Source of the DNA: Cyclospora cayetanensis
Taxonomy: Eukaryota; Apicomplexa; Conoidasida; Eucoccidiorida; Eimeriidae
DNA length: 64,000 nt
Direction: 5' to 3'
NCBI RefSeq assembly: GCF_002999335.1
Contig: NW_020312051.1
Coordinates: 1-64,000, forward strand
Part shown: piece after piece, positions 10,226 to 22,500 of the stretch
Position numbering within the stretch: position 1 is the stretch's first letter
Layout: each line of letters begins with the position of its first letter
Translations under genes and position numbers: made by a program
The notes under the pieces: model-generated
What the model saw: only the letters and a program-made list of their open reading frames with translations
Databases searched by the model: none
Told to the model about the DNA's origin: nothing

Positions 10226-12206
10226 ACTCGTCAATACATTCTGCTGGCATCTTAAACTTCGCTGAATCAAAAGGAAGTATAATGCAGATTTGGCTCGCTT
10301 CGATATCCCCCTGAGATGATCTATTTAGACGAAGAGTTGCACACTGCTATTCTCTCTATATTCCAATATTTAGCTTTAAATGTTTTTGTCAATTGACTTG
10401 CTTGGTTCATTGCCAGGTGCAGCCGTGCAATGGCGCGAAACCACTTTCCATTTGTTTTGGGCAAAAAAGCGTCTGTATTTCTGCTGAAACACCGCTACAC
10501 ATTATACCGGATTTCATTAACCCAATTAATATCTGGTGGCCAAAATGGTTTATGAATATGAATTTGCGGTGATTCGCGTCTTGAGAACTATAAAAGCTGG
10601 ACAATACAATTTTAGTGCCGAAAGCATGTTGCAGTGCATCAGCAAGGCGCAAAAAGGTTTGTCATAAAGGCCCAGTTGTGACTTCAGTATTAAAGGGTTA
10701 GGAATTATACTTGTGTGGGCATGCGCGTTCATACACACAGAAAGTAGTCTCGGCGCAACTTGCCTTCATGTCATTCTCTTGGCTAGTTGTCATTGCAGCT
10801 TCCCTGATTGTGCCCACCCTTGGAAACGCGGTTTTTTTTAAGGGAACTAAGGTAGCGAAACATACGAGATAGTGCATGCTATCGAACAGAGTCAAGCTAC
10901 GCGTATGGGTGCATGCTTGCGCTTTCACTCAACTTATGCTCTGTCTCATCTGGAGATCCTCACTGCGATACTATTACCCTGGAGGTCTTGCTGTGTCCTT
11001 GTTTGGTTCTGCTATCGCTACTTCTAGAAATTTTGGTCACCAACAGTAATTGCTGCAGTTCCACCGCGGGCCATTGGCCAGGCTTATCCTTTGTAAATAG
11101 TGGATGTACGTGGTATATTCCTATAGTGTGTTCTTGTACATTTTTCCATTCCAAAGGCATCTCGTGGAGCGTGTTAAGCCAGGGATGCACAGCTGGGCCA
11201 CTCTGTGAAACTACAAAATGTGTACAGTGGCTCGTGCATGAAGTAATGCAGCTTATGCTTCAGCCCTATTAATGCGTCGAGATTTGGAGATATAACTTAG
11301 GTCTAGCTGAGTACGGGGCATAGTGCAACCCATCTGCCGGGAGCATTAACCTTACAAGCCTCTACCCACGCGCGTTTTCCTTTGCACAGGGTAAGCAAGA
11401 TCATCTAGTTGTTTGCTGCCTAACGCCTCTGACTTAGCGGCCATGAAATCACATAATCCTAGGAGCAGTTTTAGCATAGCATTTTGCACCATTTATTGGT
11501 TAGTGGCTATGAACAAGCCCCAGAATTGCCGTCCCCACAAGCAACTCAAGGGCTGCGGCCCGCCAAGCCACCGAACTCACTAGCTACAGCCGTTCGCACA
11601 TGAGTGGCACTCTCCTTTGAAACAATACAATTTTGACGTCTAATGAAGCACTGATAATGTTCAAATACTGGAGACTTTTTGGTGCTGAGTGGTACGCGCT
11701 GCGAGGTTACTGGGAACCGAGGCTTGTGCAGACCGCAGCAAGATCACAGAAGTGAAGTTCTATGGCGGACTACTGGCAGCTTCACTGACTAATGAAGACG
11801 AATGCGCTCCCAGTGCTGAGACTCTCGGGCACGGCGGCATATTGAAGCCCTGTCGACTGCAGGGGCGGCACGTAGGGCAGCAGGAATAAGAGGCACTCAG
11901 CAGCCCTCGGTGAAGCGGCATGGGGGCGGGACACATTTGACCGGCGATAAAAGCAGCGGAATCTGTGCCTCGGAGCATCGGCAAATGCGCTTGGCACTTC
12001 TGTGTCGACGCATGCTGCAAATGCACCGGAGGCCATCGGCTACACTTTTACCGAGTCATAATAGAGCTGGTGCATATCCATTCATTTCCTCCAATAGGGC
12101 GCTGCCAGTGCTCTCCCTGAGCGCTACTTGGGGAGAAAACTGAGAGTTGATGGTACAAGGTCGTGAGCTGATCTAGATAGGTGCTAGCACTTCACACCTG
12201 GATAAG
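10226..12206. other. Gene-poor stretch
   Basis: About 2 kb with scattered short frames only. The frame at 10913-11272 (+, 119 codons) begins Leu/Cys-rich and shows no family resemblance. The overlapping minus-strand frames at 11760-12036 lack splice context. I see no repeat or RNA gene. Confidence 0.4.
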
Positions 12207-15200
12207 ATGAAAGGCCGGGCCTCTCCGGCAGATTTTCCCAAGGAATCTGATGGACATATGTTGAATAAGAGCTCTCGAAGTGATGACTCAGAATCCACTT
12301 TACCCCGTGAAAGGTGTACTCCATGTAAAATCGGTTTCCGCTTAATGGAGGGGCCGCCTGATTTTTTCTTAGCTACAAATCCATCAGCTGAGCAGCTTCA
12401 GGCATTCAAGGCATTTTCGGCGAATGCGGCGGTGATTAGACACGAGCATCACAAGGGGATCCAAGAAAGAAACAGTGGCTCAGGAGCAGAAAGTGCGGCC
12501 CCCACCTCAACTCGATCCATTCACCGTTTCCGAGGTCCCAGCTGTAGTCGTCCAGCCAAAGAGAACACATCGTCGACGGCGTCAGTACATGCAGATAATG
12601 ACCATACAGTGGAAGCTTCTTTCATGTCGCGGGCAGGAGAAGCGTCGCCACAAGCATGCCCAACAGCAGAGGATACGTACCCTGAGGTACCTGAGCTCGG
12701 TGGGAGCATCCGCCTACTGCGCTACTTGCAGGGCTATGAGTACAACGTCCCAGCTGCGAGCGAAGCCTATCGTCGCCATATGAGATGGAGAGAAGAAATG
12801 GGCATTTGTGCCGGGAAGAGAAGGGCAGTGGTGGTACGTTCGGGTTTTCCACGTTTCCTTGGTGGCTGTACCGATGTTTTTTTTGTCTTACTGAGGCTGC
12901 TAATTGTGATACTGAGCCCGCAGGAGTCAATGCTGCTCCCGATGCACCCTGAGGCTGCTCCCAGCCATGCCGACGTCACACGGTTTTTCCCCACGAACCC
13001 CGTGCTGCGTCGAAACGGGGTGAATACTTCGAGCACCGCCAATTGTGATGCAACAGCGGCACCTGTTAGCTTATCGGGGGAAGGTGATTTCTTACTGCAC
13101 GCAATGAGTGAAAAAGCTATTGAGGCGGTGATTATGGACAAGCAAGGAAATATAATCTCGATAGAACGCCCAGGTTCGACGCACTGTGTCAAGCACCACT
13201 GGCTACACATGTGTATGGGCTGCAGATGCGCCAGGCTAGAGCTAGACGATCATTGTTGTCCGTTAATTCATTATTAAGGCATAAGTCCTAGCTTACCGAT
13301 ACCGGGTCGTGGGCGGGAGGTGGCCAGTTGCAGTGTGAGAGGATTTCGATTCACATGTTTGTAATTCTGAGACTTTGATCTAAGGGTGACGATGTATTAC
13401 GTGAGTTCCGCTTCTGCAGGGTTGCTTGACGTGAACGGCCTCTTCTCAGTGGTTTCGGAAGACGATTTTCTTCGATGGCATTCATATATGCTGGAATTCC
13501 GCTGCATGTTGCTGGACGTGTGGGTATATTGTGCTTTGCTGTAAACAGGCTGCCGCAATATTTTTTTCCCTCAAGATCACTGAGGGACTGCAGTGATGCC
13601 AGAGCAGAATATCTGACGCAGCGATAGAGGAAGCTTTGAATGTATAATGGATTCAGGGTCCTTCGAACACGGAAAGTTTTCCAAGTTATGTACGATTTGT
13701 ATGAGATTAGCTCTGTATTTTGTGTTTCTGTCCTATTGAGTCGCTTTGCTGCAGATTGTCCCGCAAATTCAACCGAATGGTTCGCATAACGTCAATAATC
13801 GACTTGCAGGGGCTCTCTACGCGGCTTTTGAATCGACGGGCTCTGAAGTACGAAGTTAGAAGTGGGGTTCGCTGTGCAAAGGGGCATCTGATCAACACCT
13901 CATATTGCCTTTATTTGTAACGAAATATGTAATTAAATTGAATAGGTCTTAGGACAACTGCTCAGCTGGAGAGCGTGTTTTTCTGCCTTTTCTTTCCCCC
14001 TGTATGTTCCTTTAGTTTATTGAGGAGAACAATTGCCACGGCTAGTGAAAACTATCCAGAATCTATTGACACGATGTACTTCATCAACACCCCGCGAGCC
14101 TTCTCAACGCTATGGTTGGCAATGCGAGGATGGCTCAGGGAGCGTACGATCAACAAGATTCGCCTGTTAGGTATGTGCCTAGCGGTTCACTGGTGCATTG
14201 CTCGTGGTGCTGCTTCCCATGCACGCGATGAACTTGTAGTGCATGAGATTAACTAGGGGCCCTTTCCATGGAAAGTACATTCGTGGTGTCTCGATTGTTC
14301 TGTGTTTGCCTAGCAGGCACTGACGCTGAATCAGTCCTAGTGAAGAATATCGGAAGTTATGCACTGCCTACGTCCCTCGGAGGTTGTTGCACCTCTGAGC
14401 TAGCCGATTTTCCTCAGCTGTACGGTGACACATGCTTCTGCATAATGTGCTGCTGGAATTATGAACGCAAACTTGCTGTTGATATGAAACAATGATGCCT
14501 GTCCACTTGATAACAGTAGCGTTCCTGTTGCATGAATAGTATCTCGTCAGTAAATCCTCGTGCTCTGCAAAGAAAAAAAACCCGTTCAGCACATGCGGGA
14601 TTAATTTGAAAGTCTTGCAGCTTGTGGATTTCGTACGGACATATTGCAAGTTCGGGGGCTGGTGACCCACAGTTAAGCCTTTGTAATTGTGTTTTTTCTA
14701 TAGGGAGACAGATCTAGGACCAGGAAGTTTGATATTAAACGTGGCGGCGCGGCGATGCAACCAAGCAGTGGAAGGCGTACGCACCAGGCAGCCACTTCTC
14801 CCAAGCGAAGCGCTTTTTGTACCTTTTTGTGGGCTCTCTTCCTGTGAACGACAGAACACGTCTCACACCATTTTTCAGAACTTGCCTTTTAGTGAACAGG
14901 CATGCTTTCCACCCCCCGAAAGAGCGGTCGTCGTAGACCCTGTACATTGAAAGCTGCATTACGTGTTTCCTCCTCTTAACGGTGGATTTTTCAGGTACCA
15001 CAAAAATCTCTAGTGAAGTGGGTCTGGATAGTAGAAGACTTTGACATTGGATTCAGCGCCATTTGGAGGTCCCAGGTTAGTTCCTTGCAGATTTTGAGTA
15101 ATATTGTTTGCTGCTCTAACCTACCATGATACTGTATCGGTCGTGCCTTAGCGTTTTGTACGTTTCGGTTGCATTCTGCAGAATGGAGATGAGAGAATTT

Positions 15201-15534
15201 TGGTGGAATATCGAAAGTATCAGGCTGGCAAGTAGGTCTACGATCCCTTTTTGTCTAGTTTATCAATATTCTCCCTCATTCATGGCATGTGGCAACCAGT
15301 GCAGTAAGTTTACAAGCCACACACCTGCGTGCAAGCGCTGCAAGTAACGCTTTCATGAACTCTCACGCAGCCGTATCCACTTACAGTACACACAATAGGC
15401 GTTAAATGCGTTGCAGGAAAGTTAGCGGTTTTCTTAGCGCAGAACAAGGAGGCTTTCTGATTCTCTCATTCGACAATTCGTGGGGACTTCTTTCGTCCCG
15501 GCGAGTTCGCTATAAAGTCCGCACGGGTTGCTAA
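12207..15534 (+). CDS. Sec14-like CRAL-TRIO plus GOLD lipid-transfer protein
   Basis: Eleven exons can be joined in perfect phase: 12207-12833, 12924-13173, 13420-13519, 13755-13847, 14016-14170, 14317-14419, 14704-14776, 14995-15075, 15182-15216, 15305-15343, 15417-15534 (1,674 nt, 557 residues). After a Ser-rich N-terminus comes a CRAL-TRIO N-terminal helix pair (LLRYLQGYEYNVPAASEAY, HMRWREEMGI). The lipid-binding domain follows: DKQGNIISIERPG, SEDDFLRWHSYMLEF, SIIDLQGLS, SENYPESIDTMYFINTPR, INKIRLLGTDAESVL and LPTSLGG. The C-terminus is a GOLD beta-sandwich (SLVKWVWIVEDFDIGFSAIW, GGFLILSFDNSWGLLSSR). This is the SEC14L/patellin architecture, which binds phosphoinositides or other lipids and couples them to membrane traffic. 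Intron 1 is only 90 nt, in frame and stop-free, so its retention would still be translatable. Ligand specificity cannot be read from the sequence. Confidence 0.92.
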
Positions 15535-16561
15535 GCTACTGGACTTGTAACGATAGAGTAGTCACTGACATTGGGGAACGCATGCTCGTAAGGATAACAG
15601 CAGAATAATGAGTTGGGCGCATATCCCTCTACGTTTTGAATGTGCGTCGTTGAGGTGTAGTGGAGCCCCAAGCCGTTGTTGTTTGCTGTTTTATCTGCAG
15701 ATTGAAATAAGACCTGCCTCTTCGGCCGAAAACGTCCCGTCGCGAAATCCCGCGGAAACTTCGAGTCTAGATTAAGCTGAAAGGGGAATGGTCGTGTGTC
15801 GCATGCACATATTAATGTATGCTTACTTCTATTGTGCAGAAAAAGGTGACGTGGATGCATCTGGCTCTTCTGACCTGCTGCCTTGCAATTTGCGCCGTCA
15901 GTTGGTGCGAAACTCACGAATACAGGTTTGCAAAGGCTGGCGATACAACTGTTTGTGTTTGGAAGCCATTTGCCTGTACTGCATTGACTTGCACATTTTG
16001 AATGCATATTTCGCGCTTTGATGCTTTGGAGCTTTTCACCCTCCAAGGCTCGGGTTTATTTAGTGCTGCAAGAAGGGATGAATAGTGCGATACGCATCCT
16101 TTTCGGGCTATGGCGCGAAATTTTTTCCAGCCCTTCTCACTGTAGGGGTCATCACGTAACCACATCGAGTTTTGCTGTCATTAGAGTGATCCGCAATCAG
16201 TGGATTCGTGTACTGCTTTGTCCATTGGGCATGTAAAGGAGTTTTCCATGGGCGTCGTGGAAATTCTTCTGCAGACTGCATAGTTTAGCGTATTTTGCTA
16301 GGATATGCAAGCGTGTAAAATGCTTTTTTTTCCCGTTTTAAAAGAAAATCAAAGCGCTGGGGAACTACCGCATACACATGTGGGGCCACGCTGTAACATT
16401 TGGGTCCCCGCTAGATACGGCTGAACCGGGACAAATAGAACGCAGCCCGATACTTCAATTATTACAGTCTCCTGCGGAGTGTGTGCAGGAAGCTGCTGCT
16501 GTATGTCTCCCGCAGGAATAAATTCTCGGTGCGCAACAGATAAAGCTTTTAGACTCCTAAT
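15535..16561. other. Intergenic, no gene seen
   Basis: Downstream flank of the Sec14-like gene. The longest frame (15531-16046, minus, 171 codons) has no family resemblance, no regular hydrophobic pattern and lies against the 3' end of the upstream gene. I treat it as chance. Confidence 0.4.
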
Positions 16562-17025
16562 ATGCTGAGCGTTTCAGGGGCCCCTTCAATTTCGTTGAGC
16601 ATGTGGGGGAAGTTATTTCGCGTTGGAATAACATTGGTGGTTATTCCACTCCTTGCAGCAACATTGCTTTTCACAGCAGGACCCTACAATTGTAGGGGTC
16701 AGTCTTGCCTTCGAACGTCGCAATGTTCTCCGCTGCCACGTTGGATACGCACCAGCTGGATCTGATTTTGACCACATTTGTGTGCATACAGCAGTTTGTT
16801 GTACAGGCAACAAATTGCCACGAACGCGTCCTGGTTCCTCTTTTGCTGTGCGCCATGTCTGTGATCGGCTGGACCTTTTTAGCGCTTGGTTCCTTTTGGG
16901 CTTATCAGTGTGTTTTGCGGCTAATTTTTCATGGCCTGATGGCTTACAATACATTTGAGGGCCTTAAAAAGGTTGGGTGGGCTAACATTTGCAATGCTGG
17001 GCAAGGAGTGATCAGTTCTTCATGA
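16562..17025 (+). CDS. Possible small membrane protein (two pieces)
   Basis: An ATG at 16562 opens a frame with one strong membrane segment (LFRVGITLVVIPLLAATLLF). A second frame, open from about 16690 to 17025, supplies two more hydrophobic stretches (LDLILTTFVCIQQFVV and ERVLVPLLLCAMSVIGWTFL). Joining them needs a very short intron or a frameshift near 16690-16705, and I could not find a convincing donor/acceptor pair. Two closely spaced helices would suit a small assembly factor such as VMA21, but no diagnostic motif supports that name. It may be non-coding. Confidence 0.2.
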
Positions 17026-19589
17026 TTTGTGAACCCTGTTGGGGTGGACTAGCCCACACCCTGGCATGTTCTACTACTCGAGTTACATCCAAGAATCGAT
17101 TTAAAAAGTCGAGTAGTTGGCTTGCCTGTTCGTATAAATAAGTAATTGCAGAGTAGCGCCTTCTCGATGTAGTAAGACGCAACGTTGTGTGCGTATGCGC
17201 TAAATGCTCTGTGTGAACAGTGGTGATTGGTCTCATTGCCCAAGGGGCGCAACAGCGTGCATCCTAGCTCTCCCTATCCCCTCATGTCAGAACTCTGAGG
17301 GGGGTTAGCAGAGGAAGGAGAAGCGCCTTTGAGAAATTATTGAATGAACTTCTGGCAGGTTTGTGTTGCATGATGTTCATGGGTTCCCTGCGGAGATTGA
17401 GGCTGGAAACGTACGCTAGGCTTGCCACACGCGTTCCAGAATTATTGGACGGTGAAATGTCTTTCTCGGATCATTTTTCGTGCATGCGTTCGAGGAAATA
17501 AGAATGTTTCTTGGATTTTGGCGACCCTACGTGTGCCAATTTTCTCGTAAAATGTGCGTTATTCGCTTGTTTCGCCAGGCAGTTGCTTTGACGAAGGTGC
17601 TGCCTGAGAGAAGGACCAGCCAATCAATCGAAAATTTATTGCTTTGCATGCCTTCTCATGTGTGATTCACTAGTTCGTGTTATGTTTGGTGCTGCGAACA
17701 ACACACCATCACTTTCGTACATTGCGGGCACCACTACGGAGTCAACATGCTGGAGTGCAAGCAGGGAATGACTGGCATGCCAGTGTTCTGCAAATCTTTG
17801 TACCATGCTGATGTCATATTGGGCTTCCTTGAGCAAAAATTTAGCATTCTGGCAGCTTTTAAAGGCTTGAATCATGTGAACTCTCTAAAATGCAGTATTA
17901 CGACAGGCAGCAATTTCGTTGATACCCAGGACCTGGCGTAGAGCGCCGCCATCTGCTCAAGTTGGTACACAAAGTGTCTGGCCATGCACGTCCACTGTCA
18001 AAGTCACCATCCACTTTCACTTAGGCTAGAAGTGAAGAACAATCTAGTTTCAAACCAAAGCATCATGGAATTTCGACTTTGGGAGGGTGCAATTAATTCG
18101 CGGTAACCCGGGGAAGGGAATGTCCAAGAGAATGCAAAGTACTCATTCGATGGTCGAAACGAAACCGAAGTGTGCAAGGCCACAGCAAGAAGAGCTGATA
18201 AAACGTCTTTAAAAATGCGGGGGGTCGAACTTGCTGTTGTCACGACAGTTTAGGTTCGCTCGGGCCTTCACTAGCGTGCGACAAGCCCCTAACGTAACTC
18301 AAGAAGGAGCGTGGCGAGAGGATAATGAGTAGAGTATGTAGAATCTAATGCCAGATATGCAAAAGCGATTTTTCTGATAGCTTGTTCAAGGCCAAGCAGC
18401 AACTGGCTCTGGAGAGCAGGGGAAGATCATTGTGGAAAGGGATCCACATTTATACTGTAACTTCTTAGTAAACAAATAGGGTGTTTCTGGCTGATTTTTG
18501 AGGGCTCAGCGTGGAGTGCTGGTCCGTCAGTCTTTGACTGGATGAACTATTTAAAAGTGTATGCGTCGCACCGGCATTGCATCTTTCTTTTTATGCCTCT
18601 GATATTCTGCCCGAATTGATTCTCCCAGTACCCTGGTACGTTTCTGGGTTCCCGAACATGCCAGAGTTTGGCAGGTGACCACTGCATTTTACAGAGAAGT
18701 CAGAAACATCCATATAGCTTGAATATTTTGAATGATCCACATTGCTCATGGATGGTGATCCCTGGGCTACCTACACAACACACTAACAAAATTTTATACC
18801 TCTCGAGCACCATCTATTGGCAGAGTGGAGGAATATAAACTGGCTGCGTAACTGCCTCATTTAAACTCCACCTAGATTGGATGTACTGCTTATCGCGCTG
18901 CTAACGTAAAAATGGAGTCACTGCGTCTGAAGGGTGATCCTATGGACTGTATCCGGTTACAAGCATCAGCTTTTATCAATACCGCATATGGGGCTGTGAT
19001 CCACTCTACACTATAGAACCACAAGAAGAGGGAGTAACTTATTATGTACTCCAATGCACAGAGCTATTAGCTTGTCCAGAGCAACGATCTCTGCATGTGG
19101 AATAGTGTATCTGCAGTATGAACTACGGATATGTATTGTCGGCACTGTTCACTCACATAGTAACGTAGCCATTCCACATTGGTGCATGCCCCCTGTAGCG
19201 CTATTCCATCGGTCCCTGTGAGACAACCTCAGGCAATAGAAGCCTATCAAGCCTTCAGAAAAAATAGAATAAATCTCTTCTAACGATGCTCCCCCTCTCC
19301 TCATCCGACAGGTATAGGGACTCAGGAGATCGAGCTGCATGGAACTGCACCTGTTCACCACTCCTACGACTAGCTCGCAGTCTAACACAGGAAGTTAGAG
19401 CACACGAACAGGGCGTGAGCTATGTCACGGATATTACCTCCCAATGTGAATAGCCTAGAGACTACCACTACCGAATCCTACTTTTATTGGTAAAATAAGA
19501 GCTTAAGAGCATGAAGCGCAGTTGTAACTACCTAGTATAGCTTCGTCCACTACTTCTGGCGAAAATCGAGCAACCCATAAAGGCGCTTC
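17026..19589. other. Gene-poor stretch
   Basis: About 2.6 kb with only short, motif-free frames on both strands. It contains the 3' flank of the minus-strand helicase-like gene. I see no repeats or RNA genes. Confidence 0.4.
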
Positions 19590-22500
19590 TCACAGTGGAA
19601 CTGCGAAGAGATGCCCAGCAACTTGCGGCAGCCACCTGAAGCACACAGTGCGCAGTTAGCGTCGAAGACTGGTTATTAATCCAGACACCTAAACTGGTCT
19701 CCCATTCCAGAACCAGGGAGTCTATCCGTCCTTGTGGCGGTGCGGATGGTGATAAGCAGGATGACTTGTTTTCAGGAAGGCAATGATGGTGTACAATATT
19801 GAGCCTACTCTGGCTCGATAGCGGTGACCTGTTGCATGTAGACGCAACCGTCCCGCATGAAAGCCTGAGGACCCACAAACAAAGGCCTTAACAAAATGAT
19901 AATGATTCGCGAGCAGTCTATCAACCTAGCTGATGCCGTTTATACATAAGTAAGAAGCAGTGTACCTGTCCATATACTACAAATGGGTGTCCGCAATTCG
20001 CCAAGACAGAAGAGGGGTGAATAACAAAAGGCGGCGTACTTGCCGATGTCGGGCTGCAGACAATTAAAGCACGTAGACACGCACAAAAATGCAGTACGAG
20101 CATACATATGGCGCGAAAAACACAAAGTGGGCGTTGCCTTGGGAAGAAATGCCCACTAAAGTTACGCAAGGCAGCAGACATCTCCCTAATTTTCATACGA
20201 AAAGCAGCGCAACGCAGCGCTTCCTGAGGATCTGCTCACGCCGTATACGGCCGATATATCTGTCTGTGGGTTCGCTGTGCCACATTAAGGCAGAAGGCCG
20301 CGGCTAGTGCCCGCAGAACAGGCCCGCAGTCTCCCACACAACTGAGCTGTACAGACAACGCACATGGGAGCAGATCTCGCCATTTACTCACAAAATTATG
20401 AATAGGATGCTCCATGACTGCATGCACATTTACTCGATAATGCACACCAAACATTCGCTTACTCCTAGATCAAATTGCATCAGTCAATATTTTCAAATGC
20501 ATCTACGCAGACAGAAGGGACGCCTATTGCATGCCAAAGGACTCACACAGGGCAACCCTGACAATTGCAACCACTGTAGGAGCATATGTTGCATGTTAGC
20601 TGCGCGCCGCATGACTTGCTCGTCAACAAGGTATTTCTCTGCCCATCTTGCCGCCGCTGCGTCGCCGTTTGTTTTCTTGACATCGAAGTACTGGCCAAAG
20701 ACATTTAACGCGGTTAGAGGATCTCCTTCAATAGCCCCCAGCAACGCCCGACATAGTGCCAGCCGCTGTCGAGCTGCAGAGACTGTTCTACGGCCTTCTT
20801 TAGAGGAATCCCCAAGGGATGAGCCGCAGTCCTCCAAAGCAGAGCGCCGCCACACTGGTGGCCCACTGAGAAGGGCGCAAATTGCTGAGGCCTCTTGGGA
20901 ACAGCCAAACGCCTAAGCACACAAAAGCACCTGATGACTACTCGCAACTTTCCTGCTAATATCAGTCACGTCACACATCTGAAATACAGAGATGCAAGCT
21001 GCCGGTGATATTTCTGCGATAGCTGCACCTGGACCCCTCCAGCTCGCCGCACCGGATCTGCAGAGATAACAAGTAGCCGAGTTAACTCAGGGGAGAGGAT
21101 TCCCCTCGCCATCATGCGCCCAAGTGGCTTTGTAATACGCTGCGCATCATCTATTGCCTGAAGCTTGAACAAGCGCTCCACTGCGTCCACAACAACAGCA
21201 GTTGGCGGTGGCTGTAGCTGTGGCAGGCGCTGCAGGGCATGTAAACCCAGCGCCTTAAGCTGCAGCAGCAAGGGCGCGATATCTTCGAAGGCTGAGGCGT
21301 CAAGCTCTCCACATGCATCCGCATGAGAAACTGGGCAAGCAGCCGATTCGACTGTAGCAGGTGCAGCCGCAGCAGCAAACGCCGCTGCAGTGCAGAGCCT
21401 GTAGCAAGACCCCCCTTTTGTACCCCTTCCCGCTAGAGAAGCTCGCAAGTCCGCGAGCGCCCTAGTGATCGGAACATTGGCTGAACGCTTCAGATTAAGA
21501 AAGGAGTCAAATACTAATCTTCGAATGTACATGCAGTCCACAACAAATTCGACGGAAAGTGAAGAAGGCGAGACGGATGGCGGGAAAGCAGCTGACGACA
21601 GGAAGATGCGGAGACTCGAGGAAGGGGGCGGAAGACGAGGATCCAAATCTGTAGGCCAAAGAAATCAAACTGAGCGTTGAAAGATCCCCTCACGTATATA
21701 CCACTGGTCGCACATGCAGGCAGGGGGACTGTGTGGCATGAGTGCGGTAGTAGCCGGAGGGAGCCCAATACATGATGAGTGCATCAAATAAGGCGCACCT
21801 TGAGCAAGACAAACGATCTCCACAGGCTGATGGTGCTCGGGCTGTTGCTTCCGTAACATGTATTGCAGGTTTCGCTGCAGCGCCTCTGTGAGAGAAGTAA
21901 CGTCCTCTGGAGAGGGCAAAAATACAAAAATTGAGCCAGAAGAGGCCAGTCCTCCGGGGGCCCCAGCGGCAGACGCCACTAGCGAGGACACTGCAGCACA
22001 GGTTGCAAGAGCAACTGCGGAAGCAGCTCCAAGCACAGCCATACTTCTTTACGCTGCGTCTTACCAGCAGCGCGAGCGAAGAACCAGAAGGTCAGACAGA
22101 TGAGCAACAGCAGTAACAGGACCTAGCAGTCACTCACCCAAAGAGGCGGCCGCCCTAACAAAATTTGGTGTAGCCTTCTTGAGGTAGCGAACAGCGACGC
22201 GGTGCGTTGGTGGCGAGAATCCAATCATGCTAACGGAGGATTCGGCGCCATAAGCCAGCGAAACCGCTTCTGATGGGGCCCCTGGCTGCAAAAGCGGTGG
22301 CTCATGCAAACCTTTGTTGCTGGCAGCCAAAGAGGACGGCGTCGGCTCTGCAGGTACTCCTGCTGTTGCTTCTGCTACCGCAGTTGCTTCTGCTTCTCCT
22401 TCTGATTCTGCCACGTCACTTCTGCTGACTGAGGGGGGACGTAATGCATGTGACGTGTCGTTGGCGAACCGTGGGGGTGCCTTGGGGGATGCTTGTGTAT

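Noticed and set aside
15531..16046. 171-codon minus-strand frame downstream of the Sec14-like gene
   Set aside because: No motif, irregular composition, no splice context, and it abuts the 3' end of the Sec14-like gene.
16562..17025. Naming the small membrane frames as VMA21
   Set aside because: The topology fits loosely, but no splice join and no VMA21-specific residue were found, so it is kept as a low-confidence unnamed feature.
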